From: Blastopirellula retiformator
Lineage (GTDB): Bacteria > Planctomycetota > Planctomycetia > Pirellulales > Pirellulaceae
Direction of reading: 5' to 3'
DNA: 64,000 nucleotides
NCBI RefSeq assembly: GCF_007859755.1
Contig: NZ_SJPF01000001.1
Span: 846,734 to 910,733, forward strand
Shown here: piece after piece, positions 26,273 to 34,503 of the stretch
Position numbering within the stretch: position 1 is the stretch's first letter
Layout: every line of letters begins with the position of its first letter
The notes under the pieces: generated by a model
Database searches by the model: none
What the model saw: the letters and a program-made list of their open reading frames with translations, nothing else
What the model was told of the DNA's origin: nothing
Position numbers and translations under genes: made by a program

Positions 26273-29200
26273 CTACTTCCCCTTCGGCTTCTTGTCTTTC
26301 TCTTCTTTCTGATTCAGGAACTGGGCAAGGTCGCCGAACGAGCGAAGCGGCTCTTTGCCTTCTTTCATCGCCTCGGAAATCGGCTTTGCCGGCTTCGGTT
26401 TCGATTTCGAGACGAACGACTTCGATTTCGGCTTGCCGTGCGGACCGTGTTGCGATTTGGCGCCGTGGCGATTCTTGTCGCGCGGCGGACGTTTGGAGCG
26501 TTCCGGTCGATCGACCCGCTTTTTCGCCTCGGGGGCGGGGAGCGGCTTTTCGGTGCCGGGCTCGATCGCGGTTAACGAAACGCGACGACGGTCTTTGTCG
26601 ATCTCGACAACCCAGACGGTGATGACGTCGCCGACGCTGACCACTTCGTGCGGGTCGCTGACGTAGCGATTCGCCAGGCGGCTAATGTGCACCATTCCGC
26701 TGTCATGTAAGCCGATGTCGACGAACGCGCCGAAGTCGACCACGTTAAGGACGGTTCCCGATAGTTCCATCCCACTGCGGAGGTCTTCCAGTTTCATGAT
26801 GCCGCGACGGAATAGCGGCGGCGGGAAATCGGCGCGCGGGTCACGACCGGGGCGCGATAGCGAATTCAAAATATCGCGGGTTAGGTGCTCACCCACTTCC
26901 AACTCGGCGGCGAACGACTCGGGAGAAACCCCGGCGATCTTCTTCACCAATTCGGCATGGGGGGCTGACGGCGCCTCGGCTTTCGGTGGGGCTTCCGGCG
27001 TCTCGGCAACAGCCGCTTCTGCCGACGCTTCGGCTTGGGCGGGTTCTTCGGCGGCCGGCGTTTCAGCCGCCGGCTCTACGGCAGCGGTTTCGGTCGGCGC
27101 TGCCGGGGAAGCGGGTTCCACCGCGACGGGCGTCGTGGGAGGTTCGATGACTGACGTTTCCGCCGTCGGCTCGGTCGGTTCAACCGTAATCGGCTTGGCC
27201 GGCTCCGTGGGCTTGCCGGTCCGGACCTGGTCGACGGTTGCGTCGAGCTTGGTGAGGACCTTCTCGGCGACTTCGTAGCTTTCGGGGTGGATCCAGGTGG
27301 CGTCGAGCGGATTCTCGCCATCACGGATCTTGAGGAACCCGGCCGCCTGCACGAAGGCCGAATCGCCGAAGCCAGCGACCTTTTTGAACTCTTCACGCGA
27401 CTTGAACGGACCGTTTTCGCGGCGGTACTCGTACAGCCGACGGGCGGTCAACTGATTCAAGCCGGAGACGTAACTGAGTAGCGCCGGGCTGGCCTGATTC
27501 ACGTCGACGCCGACGTAGTTCACGCACGATTCGACGACGTTGTCGAGCGTCTCTTTCAAGTGCTTTGACTTGACGTCGTGCTGATACAGGCCGACGCCAA
27601 TGTTCGACGGATTGATCTTCACCAGTTCCGACAGCGGATCGAGCAGACGACGGCCGATGCTGATCGTGCCGCGAACGGTCGCGTCGAAGTCGGGGAACTC
27701 TTCGCGACCGAGTTCGCTGGTTGAATAGACCGATGCGCCCGCCTCGTTCACGATGACGTAGACGACTTCGCGGTCGGTGATGTCTTTGGAGATGATCGAC
27801 GCGACCAGGTTTTCGGTCTCGCGGCAGGCGGTGCCGTTACCAATCGCGACGATGTCGACTTCGTTCTGGCGAATCATCTCGATCAGCCGTTGGCGACCGC
27901 GAGCGACGCGATCTTCCGGCCCAATCAGATGAATGACCCCTTGTTCCAGAATCGTGCCGAATTGATCGAGCGCCACCAGTTTGCAACCGCTGCGGAAACC
28001 AGGATCGACCGCTAAGACGCGGCGTCCATGAACCGGCGGTTGCAGCAGGAGCTTGCGAAGGTTGCACGCAAAGACGTCGACCGCGTGCCCTTCGGCATGG
28101 TCGGTCAGTTCGCGGCGGATTTCCCGTTCCAGGCTCGGCAACATCAAACGCTGCAGACCATCGCGCAAACAGGGCTTCAGGAACTCGACTTGCGGGTGAT
28201 CGGCCGGAATCGCGGTCTCTTCGGCCAGCGCGTTCAGGCGATCCCAGTCGCAATCGATCTTCACGCGAATGAATCGGGTGCGATCGCCGCGGTTGATCGC
28301 CAAGACGCGATGATGCGGGATCTTGGAGATCGGCTCGCGAAAATCGTAGTAGTCCTTGAACGCTTTTTCTTTCTTGCTGCGTTCACGGTCTTTCTGCTTG
28401 CGGCGCTTGTCGCGGCGCTGCTCTTGCAGGGCGCGACGCTTGGGATCGATCGTCGCTGCAGATTGTGTGGGGGGGGCAGCTGTTTCGGAAGCGGGAGATT
28501 CGTCGGTTGTAGTTTCGGCAGCCGGCGTCTCTTCGGCGGGGGCCGAAGGTTCCGTGGCGACGGTTTCTTCCGGGGTCGCCGCTTCCGCAGTGCTCTCTTC
28601 CGCAGTACTCTCTTCCGCGGTGGGCTCCGGCGATTCTTCCGCTGGCGGCGCTTCGGCGGCGGGTTCGCTGGCGGCGTCTTCCGACTTCACGTCGTCGTCT
28701 GCGCCCGAATCGCCGTCGTCGCTCGCTGGAGATTTTGAGCTAGAGGTCTCAGCCGACTGTTCGATTCGAAGGGTGACCAGCGAGCCGGTCTTCCACATGA
28801 ACTTGCGCAAGCGTCCGCGGAGGATAGCGTTTTCGGCGAACTCCTCGGCCAGGATGTAACGCACTCCTTGCAGAACGGCGGAGACGTCGGCCAGCTCTTG
28901 CTCGGCGTTTACGAAGGCGGCTGCCCGGGTTTCGAGATCGGCGGCGGCTAATTTACCTTCCAGCACTTCATTGGCCAGCGGTTCGAGACCGCGCTGTCGC
29001 GCTTGCGTGGCCAGCGATTGTTTCTTGGGCTTGAAGGGAAGATAGAGGTCTTCCAGCAGCTTAGTGGTCGGCGCCTTCTGAATCTTGTCGGCGAGCTTGT
29101 CGGTCAGCTTTCCTTGCGACTCGATCGACTTCAGGATCGTCTGCTTGCGCTCTTCCAACTGGCGAAGGGCGGCAGTTCGGGCTTGGACCTTGCGGATCTG

Positions 29201-29359
29201 CTCTTCATCTAAGCCGCCGGTTTCGTCTTTTCGGTATCGCGTAATGAAAGGAACCGTGTTCCCATCATCCAGCAATTCGACGGTACGTTGAACTTGTTCA
29301 ACCGGCAGCCCCAGTTCGCGAGCCACGATGTTGAGGTCGGACGAGACTGTGCTTTCCAT
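26273..29359 (-). CDS. tex: Tex-family RNA-binding protein with two long insertions
   Basis: A 1028-residue homolog of Tex (usually about 770), a cytosolic nucleic-acid-binding factor. Order: helical N-terminus, an insertion of about 130 residues rich in Ala/Glu/Pro/Thr ending in a Lys/Arg tract, a YqgF-like RNase fold (AVDPGFRSGCKLVALD), helix-hairpin-helix repeats, a second Pro/Ala/Glu insertion of about 110 residues, an S1 domain (GTVLNVVDFGAFVDIG) and a basic Lys-rich tail. The ATG at 29359 is preferred to the TTG at 29368. Core motifs look intact. Confidence 0.93.
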   Translation of the reverse strand: MESTVSSDLNIVARELGLPVEQVQRTVELLDDGNTVPFITRYRKDETGGLDEEQIRKVQARTAALRQLEERKQTILKSIESQGKLTDKLADKIQKAPTTKLLEDLYLPFKPKKQSLATQARQRGLEPLANEVLEGKLAAADLETRAAAFVNAEQELADVSAVLQGVRYILAEEFAENAILRGRLRKFMWKTGSLVTLRIEQSAETSSSKSPASDDGDSGADDDVKSEDAASEPAAEAPPAEESPEPTAEESTAEESTAEAATPEETVATEPSAPAEETPAAETTTDESPASETAAPPTQSAATIDPKRRALQEQRRDKRRKQKDRERSKKEKAFKDYYDFREPISKIPHHRVLAINRGDRTRFIRVKIDCDWDRLNALAEETAIPADHPQVEFLKPCLRDGLQRLMLPSLEREIRRELTDHAEGHAVDVFACNLRKLLLQPPVHGRRVLAVDPGFRSGCKLVALDQFGTILEQGVIHLIGPEDRVARGRQRLIEMIRQNEVDIVAIGNGTACRETENLVASIISKDITDREVVYVIVNEAGASVYSTSELGREEFPDFDATVRGTISIGRRLLDPLSELVKINPSNIGVGLYQHDVKSKHLKETLDNVVESCVNYVGVDVNQASPALLSYVSGLNQLTARRLYEYRRENGPFKSREEFKKVAGFGDSAFVQAAGFLKIRDGENPLDATWIHPESYEVAEKVLTKLDATVDQVRTGKPTEPAKPITVEPTEPTAETSVIEPPTTPVAVEPASPAAPTETAAVEPAAETPAAEEPAQAEASAEAAVAETPEAPPKAEAPSAPHAELVKKIAGVSPESFAAELEVGEHLTRDILNSLSRPGRDPRADFPPPLFRRGIMKLEDLRSGMELSGTVLNVVDFGAFVDIGLHDSGMVHISRLANRYVSDPHEVVSVGDVITVWVVEIDKDRRRVSLTAIEPGTEKPLPAPEAKKRVDRPERSKRPPRDKNRHGAKSQHGPHGKPKSKSFVSKSKPKPAKPISEAMKEGKEPLRSFGDLAQFLNQKEEKDKKPKGK

Positions 29360-29770
29360 ATTCGCCAACAGGTATCAGGTGGGAGACGCGCGATTGCAGT
29401 TAAGGGGCGACGGCGCGAATCAAAGGCTTGCCAGAGCGGCGTCTGCGCATGGGACGCCAGACCGGCAATCTAGGGGTTACCGTTTTTGTTGTCAAGGATT
29501 CGCGAAGCGGCAAGGTCCAAGAATTAACACAGAATTCCCCTATTCGTCGTCTTTTCACGCGTTGCGCAATCGGCGACGCCCCGCTTTGGCGAACTTTACC
29601 GATTACGCGGGTGCGGCGAGCCGGTCGCCGCCAATGCGGTGCAGTTGCAGCGATTCTTCGCGATATATCGGCGGCATTATGCCGATTTCGATTCTTAGAC
29701 GGAGCGATTGGGCCAGATGCGAGTCTTGCCGACGCCCCTTTCCGAGCCGCCATCGCTAGGACATTTCGCA

Positions 29771-30121
29771 ATGGCCCCGCACTTACGAGTTTATTACGGT
29801 CCCGAAGACGAATCGACGCCGGACGTTTTGAGCGAAACGCCGGAGATCGTCGTCGGCGACGCGATGCGCGCCTTGGATTCTGCAAATCGACGGGAAGGCA
29901 AAGAGCCGAATGTCCTGCCGGAGGGCGGGACCTTGCAGCCTGGCGTGGCGGATATCGCGATCGGGCTGGAAGAACTGCTGCAGCTGATCGAGGAAGCTCG
30001 CCGCTGTGGAGTCGCGCTGCAAGACGAAATCGAAAACGAGACGGTGCTGGTTTCCCGTGATCTCTTTCGCGCTCTGCTAGCGTACCAGACGCTGCTGCAA
30101 CCGCAGATTTCGTCGCATTAG
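29771..30121 (+). CDS. Small acidic protein, unknown
   Basis: A 116-residue protein. The ATG at 29771 follows AGGA at about 10 bases; the upstream in-frame ATG (29717) and TTG (29708) look less good. It is acidic, with DVLSETPEIVVGDAMRALDSA and a helical segment IGLEELLQLIEEARRCG. No family recognised. Its TAG stop (30119-30121) is formed by the TA flank plus the first base of repeat copy C, and the sequence without the element would also have TAG there. The insertion thus left the protein unchanged. Confidence 0.7.
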   Translation: MAPHLRVYYGPEDESTPDVLSETPEIVVGDAMRALDSANRREGKEPNVLPEGGTLQPGVADIAIGLEELLQLIEEARRCGVALQDEIENETVLVSRDLFRALLAYQTLLQPQISSH

Positions 30122-30430
30122 AGCGGTTTTCCTCCATCTGTATCGTTCTGGCTGGTTGCGGCCGCGCTGGTCGGCGTTGACCTGCATCGACGAATCTTGA
30201 GGATTCGCCTGCTTCGGTCGCCTTGACCAGCTTGCCTCACTAACTGCCTGTTGAAAAATGCCCTCGTGGCATTTTCCAACCTCGCCAGGCTCAGAGCATA
30301 GCTCTTCGCGGCTCGCAAAATAACGACTTACGTCGCTATTTTGGGATCGCATCCCTGCGACCACGCAGTCCATCGAGAAAATCAACGGACTGCCAACGCC
30401 AGAAACGCTACAGCTATCAGAAAAACGCTC
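30121..30430. mobile_element. Composite MITE-like element, copy C (full length)
   Basis: A 310-base element flanked by TA on both sides (30119-30120, 30431-30432). Its ends are imperfect inverted repeats of about 35 bases: GAGCGGTTTTCC...TCGTTCTGGC against the complement of GCCAGAAACGCTACAG...GAAAAACGCTC. Compared with copy D it carries two extra blocks: a 47-base segment bounded by direct TTGAC repeats (about 30179-30225) and a 151-base core (30243-30393). No open frame of note lies within. TA flanks resemble those of IS630/Tc1-type elements; a transposase in trans is inferred. Confidence 0.85.
30243..30393. repeat. 151-bp core element nested in copy C
   Basis: It matches the free-standing element E (60283-60433) in inverted orientation and in length. 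It holds the hairpins AAAATGCC/GGCATTTT, AAAATAACGAC/GTCGCTATTTT, GATCGCA/TGCGA and CAGTCCAT/ACGGACTG. A TA (30241-30242) precedes it; the base pair after it is CA, not TA, so one flank may have mutated. Confidence 0.8.
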
Positions 30431-30541
30431 TAGGACTCCGCCGCTTCTAGGCGGCCAAGGCGTCATGTGCAAAGAGGTATGCCCCGATTAAATCGTCGGT
30501 GGCGGAAGAGCGGAAGATGCGCGAAGCTGACCCAAGAAACG

Positions 30542-30576
30542 CGACAAGCGTCGCTTGCTGCTTGCGACGCTTGTCG
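30542..30576 (-). terminator. Hairpin downstream of the small lipoprotein gene
   Basis: CGACAAGCGTCGC (30542-30554) pairs perfectly with GCGACGCTTGTCG (30564-30576) around a 9-base loop. On the minus strand it is followed by a short T-containing stretch (GCGTTTCTT). It lies about 50 bases after the small lipoprotein stop and is a probable terminator. The remaining sequence between repeat C and this hairpin holds nothing I can name. Confidence 0.65.
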
Positions 30577-30628
30577 AGACGTTCTCCGCAGCGGCGCGAG
30601 AAACGCCAGCTGCGCACGAACTATTGGC

Positions 30629-30868
30629 TTAGTAGCCCGGGCTGTAGGGGCACGGATTCAGAAAATCACGCGGGCCGCGGGTGGTGTAGTAGGGATAGGT
30701 CACTTCGGGCGAATAGCCGCCGGCGCCCATTGCTCCAGCGCCATCGGCCACCGCCGGCGGAGCGCTGACGCTGGTTGGGTTTCTGCAAGGATTGGCGCCG
30801 ATGCAATGGCAACCGACGCTTCCGACCGTCATGGCGGTCACTGCGGCGAGCAGTGCAATTCGTTTCAT
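30629..30868 (-). CDS. Small secreted lipoprotein, unknown
   Basis: A 79-residue protein. The ATG at 30868 has GAAGG upstream and gives a lipoprotein signal, MKRIALLAAVTAMTVGSVGC, with Cys20 as the probable lipidated residue. The mature part is short, with Gly/Ala, Tyr/Pro and paired cysteines (HCIGANPCRN, NPCPYSPGY) and no recognised domain. A longer in-frame reading to 31033 lacks a start with signal properties. It is followed by the hairpin at 30542-30576. Confidence 0.72.
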   Translation of the reverse strand: MKRIALLAAVTAMTVGSVGCHCIGANPCRNPTSVSAPPAVADGAGAMGAGGYSPEVTYPYYTTRGPRDFLNPCPYSPGY

Positions 30869-31053
30869 CTCTCTACCTTCTGGATTCGTGTGGCCTGGTC
30901 CGGGTCGTATTTTCAGCGCTGGCCGGCTCTGCGGGAGTCGACGCGCACTTGGCTCTCCATCTGCTAAATCGGCGGTAGAAACCCGAATATTGAATAATTC
31001 GGCATCTTCGGCGCGATTGGCAGTTGCTAGCATCCCACGCAGCGGGGGCGCGA

Positions 31054-31941
31054 TTAGAGGCTGATCTGCGTCCAGGATTGCGCCTGGGCCGACGTCAGCT
31101 GCGAAAGAATGCGGATCTCGACCTCATCCAGGTAGGCGGCGATCCGGTTTTCCAGTTCCGCTTTGAACTCACGATAGACCGTCCAGATCCGCTCGAAGTG
31201 GGCGTTCGCTTCCAGCAGAATTTTTTGAATGTCGGTCTGCTGCTGCTCGCTCAGGTTCATCGATTGCCACGCTTCTGGCGAACTGAACGCCGTAATCCGT
31301 TGCACCCGCTTCGCCATCGGATCGGTACGCAACTGTTGGGCGAACAGGTGAAGCTGTTGTCCCTGGCTGGCGAGCACTTTTAAGCCGTCGTTGCGAGGAA
31401 TGTCTGCCCCCGAGGCATATTGCTTCCAGTCCTGCGACATCGACGCGAGAATGCCGCCGAGCGCCGAATCTTCGGCCGCGCTGGCGTTGAGAATCTGATC
31501 TTTGAACATCCCCAGCGACACGCCGAACGTCACCGAGGCGGCGACAAAGATGATTGCAGCGGCGCGACGCCAGGCTGCGCGATGGAATTCGGTCGCGGAG
31601 ATTTCGCGAATGATTCTTACCCCGACGCGCAGCAGCGCTTTGGTCGGAGGGAGTTTACGATCGGGCGACGGGTTTTTGCAGCCGACGCTGGTTACTTGTA
31701 CCTCGAACGCGCTGCTGTTGAGCACCAACTGAGCGATTTCGCCAAACAGAAAGAATTCTTCTTCGTGCTCCGGGTTTACCGTTTGCAGGCGCGTTTTGGC
31801 GACTTCGAGTTCGATTGCGAAGCCAGCCATCGACTCATCCAGCAAGCGGACGCGGAATTCCTCTTTGCCCAGCACCAAGCGTCCGTTGACGTTCTCCGGC
31901 AAGACCGGAAAGCGAATCGACGTTCGACGCTCTGCTGGCAT
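31054..31941 (-). CDS. PilZ-domain membrane protein
   Basis: A 295-residue protein. The N-terminal segment has PilZ hallmarks: an RxxxR box (ERRTSIRF) and DESMAG fitting the [DN]xSxxG motif, so it may bind cyclic di-GMP. A transmembrane helix (AAAIIFVAASVTFGVSLGMF, about 128-147) leads to an extracytoplasmic helical domain with heptad-like stretches (LSEQQQTDIQKILLEANAHFERIW). The ATG at 31941 is preferred to a start at 32103, which would overlap the divergent gene's leader. Its output is unknown. Confidence 0.78.
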   Translation of the reverse strand: MPAERRTSIRFPVLPENVNGRLVLGKEEFRVRLLDESMAGFAIELEVAKTRLQTVNPEHEEEFFLFGEIAQLVLNSSAFEVQVTSVGCKNPSPDRKLPPTKALLRVGVRIIREISATEFHRAAWRRAAAIIFVAASVTFGVSLGMFKDQILNASAAEDSALGGILASMSQDWKQYASGADIPRNDGLKVLASQGQQLHLFAQQLRTDPMAKRVQRITAFSSPEAWQSMNLSEQQQTDIQKILLEANAHFERIWTVYREFKAELENRIAAYLDEVEIRILSQLTSAQAQSWTQISL

Positions 31942-32200
31942 GACGCATTCGTCCGAAAAGAAAAGGATGATGAGGCGGCGGCTTTTTTCGCCTACCTGAA
32001 AGTTAAGACAAAAATTGGCGGGAGGGGAAGAATTAAAGGAATTCCTGGCTGGTCCCCTAATGCTTGGCTCCGGAAAAGCCGTTACAACCGTCATAAACCG
32101 CATCGCGTTTGCCTACGACGGATCAACCGGCAACAATAAGTGGTTGCCCCAGCGCAGTGTGCTTGTTTCCTTTTCTCGCGCGATTTCGCTAGTCGTAGAC

Positions 32201-33097
32201 ATGTCTGTTGAAACTTCTCTGGCTGACCAAGTGATCACGCGCTATCGCAAAGCGGCGGAGATCAACCTCAGCAATCCCTGCCGACGCGGAAATCTCGTGA
32301 CGCTCTCGACCGGGGGGGACGCCGTGGATGTGATGGTCACCGCCGATTTGCATGGCAATCGACGCAATTTCCAGCGCATCCTCGAACTGGCGGCCCTCGA
32401 CATTAACCCGCAGCGACACCTGGTTTTGCAGGAAGTTTGCCACGGCGGCCCGACCTATCCTCATGGCGGGGGCTGCATGTCGCATTTGATGTTGGAGGAT
32501 GTCGCCCAGCTGGTTTGCGAATACCCGCATCGAATTCATTTCCTGCTGAGCAATCACGAACTGGCCGAGATGGTTGACTTCCCGATTCTCAAAGGGGGAA
32601 AGATGCTCAACCTGATGTTTCGGGCTGGGCTGCAAGAGATGTACGGCAATCGGACCGCGGATGTCCGCGACGCGTATCTCCATTTCCTCCGCAGCTTGCC
32701 GATCGGCGTGAAGGCGGGCGAGCGACTATTGATTTGCCATAGTCTGCCGGAGAAGTGCGACGAGAAGCCGTTTGACGCCAACGTCTTTGATCGCCCGCTG
32801 GCCGAAGAAGATCTCTCGTGCCAAGGAGACGTGGGACGCATGGTCTGGGGACGCGACTTCCGGCAGGAGAACGCCGATGCGTTTGCCAAGCAGACCGGCG
32901 CTCAGTACTTTCTGACCGGACACGAACCATCGACCGACGGCTTTCAAACGCCCAACTCGCGGCAAGTGATTCTCGATTGTTGCTGCCAGAACGGTTGCTA
33001 TGCGATCCTGCCGGTTGACGACGGGATCAGCTACGGCAAATTGCTGGCCGAAGTGCAACGTCTGCACAAGCCGGCGCCTTCTCCGTACGGCATGTAA
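32201..33097 (+). CDS. Calcineurin-like metallophosphoesterase
   Basis: A 298-residue phosphoesterase. The metal-site motif ADLHGNRRNF corresponds to DxHG, LLSNHELAEM to GNHE, and LTGHEPSTDGF to the last GHxx motif. The ATG at 32201 is chosen because the upstream in-frame extension (from 32015) is antisense to the PilZ gene's start region. Substrate may be a nucleotide or phosphoprotein. The stop is 10 bases before the next membrane-protein gene, so an operon of two is likely. Confidence 0.85.
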   Translation: MSVETSLADQVITRYRKAAEINLSNPCRRGNLVTLSTGGDAVDVMVTADLHGNRRNFQRILELAALDINPQRHLVLQEVCHGGPTYPHGGGCMSHLMLEDVAQLVCEYPHRIHFLLSNHELAEMVDFPILKGGKMLNLMFRAGLQEMYGNRTADVRDAYLHFLRSLPIGVKAGERLLICHSLPEKCDEKPFDANVFDRPLAEEDLSCQGDVGRMVWGRDFRQENADAFAKQTGAQYFLTGHEPSTDGFQTPNSRQVILDCCCQNGCYAILPVDDGISYGKLLAEVQRLHKPAPSPYGM

Positions 33098-33107
33098 GGA
33101 GTCTGCG

Positions 33108-33659
33108 ATGCCTGACCCATCCAGGAGCGATCCCGCAGCGCCGCGACGAATTCCGGGTCGGTTTAGCGAGTTGAATCTCAACGGGCGCTACATCGCCGGG
33201 GCGATCGCCGCACTGATCGCCTTTGCAACGTTTATCACCGTCGGGTTGATCATCGGGCTCTCCAGCTTGTATCAAAGCGACGCCAGTCCGTGGGTGGCGG
33301 CGGTGATTATCGGGGTTTTCGCTGCGGTCGTCAGCTTTCCCTTGGGACTGTTCATTGGTGCAGTAATCGCGCAGATTATGGGATACGCGAACTCTAAGCG
33401 CGTTTGGGTCCCTAAGATCACGATCACGGGCCTGATGGTAACGACGTTTTTCTGCTGCGCAGCGGCTTCGCTGGCTTACTACGCTTTCAACTACACCAGC
33501 GACGCCATGCCGCGTCGGTATCTGTTTATCGTTGTGGCGCTGGCGATGCCGCCGCTGTTGATGATCATCATCAGCCTGGGGCGAGTAACGCTGCGCTGGC
33601 TCCATCGTCGCTATCATCCGTACAACGCGGAAGTGATTGACGAAGACGTCGAAATGTAG
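33108..33659 (+). CDS. Four-helix membrane protein, unknown
   Basis: A 183-residue protein. The ATG at 33108 follows AGGAG at good spacing, 10 bases after the phosphoesterase stop. After a polar N-terminus there are four hydrophobic helices (about residues 27-48, 60-85, 98-120 and 132-152), then a charged tail (WLHRRYHPYNAEVIDEDVEM). No family recognised. It is probably co-expressed with the phosphoesterase. Confidence 0.75.
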   Translation: MPDPSRSDPAAPRRIPGRFSELNLNGRYIAGAIAALIAFATFITVGLIIGLSSLYQSDASPWVAAVIIGVFAAVVSFPLGLFIGAVIAQIMGYANSKRVWVPKITITGLMVTTFFCCAAASLAYYAFNYTSDAMPRRYLFIVVALAMPPLLMIIISLGRVTLRWLHRRYHPYNAEVIDEDVEM

Positions 33660-33670
33660 TCGCGTCCGCG

Positions 33671-34244
33671 TTATTGCATCTTGAGAAAGGCTCGCCAGCC
33701 GGTGCGATGCGGCAGCGGCAGGTTCAGGCCGTCGTTATGCGAGTAGACGGGCTCGACCGTGTAGTAGAGGGCAGGGGCGTTGTCGGTTGCGATCTTCAGC
33801 AGGCGTTGCAGCTTGCGACGATGGCAGTTCATGTAGATCAGCAGCACCGGGCCGTCCCGTCCTTCGCCGGTGAAGGTCGTCACGGCGATGGCCAAGCTCT
33901 CGCAGCGCCTTGGCTACTTTCAGCCCGTCGGGCGGCGAAATCATGCGAACGATGACATGGCCGAGCGTCAGAAAGCGTTCCAAGCGAATGCCGACCGCAT
34001 TGCCAGCGGCGAATCCGCCGGCGTACGCCAACAGCAGGACTGGATTTTCGCCAATGCCGGTGATCACCTGCGAGATCGCGATCGTCCAGATCAACACCTC
34101 GAAAAAGCCGAGGCAGACCGACAGCCCCTGGCGGCCTTGTACAACCGAGATGGTTCGCAACGTGCCGATCGACACGTCAACAATTCGCGTGCAGAAAATG
34201 AGGAGGGCGACGACCCAAGCCGGTTGGTCGGCGAGGAAACGCAT
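33671..34244 (-). pseudogene. DUF2179/UPF0316 membrane protein gene, frameshifted
   Basis: The reading from 34244 gives the family's membrane part (TRIVDVSIGTLRTISVVQG, FFEVLIWTIAISQV) up to KALRELGH, then leaves the family frame. The C-terminal domain (AVTTFTGEGRDGPVLLIYM to the stop at 33671) is present in the next frame. One extra base lies near 33884-33890 (CAT-C-GCC). Without it the protein would have 190 residues and match the family's full length. The change may be a real mutation or a sequence error. Confidence 0.88.
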
Positions 34245-34443
34245 GTTGGGCTCAAACAGCAGGCGTTTTGGTGAGAGAGGGCGAAAGCGAGATTGTCGCG
34301 GACAGTCGCAAGCGCGCTAACTCCATTGACGGAATTCGCGGCAATAACGCACTTTTCGCCCCAATCGGCGAGCCGGCCTTCCTTGGTTCTCAGCCCATTT
34401 CGACCTACAATACAGGGTCGTTTGAGCCACTCAGGGAACCGTC

Positions 34444-34503
34444 ATGAATCAGTCGATCGAGCTAACGCATTGGGCATGCCTGCCACGGGTGGAGCGATGT
34501 TGA
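34444..34503 (+). CDS. Possible 19-residue leader peptide before the RlmN/Cfr-like gene
   Basis: ATG at 34444, with GGGA about 8 bases upstream, encodes MNQSIELTHWACLPRVERC and stops with TGA at 34501-34503. The stop overlaps the methylase ATG at 34497 (ATGTTGA), so translation of the two could be coupled. Leader peptides occur before some ribosome-methylase genes, which makes the layout suggestive. There is no family evidence for the peptide and chance is possible. Confidence 0.3.
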   Translation: MNQSIELTHWACLPRVERC

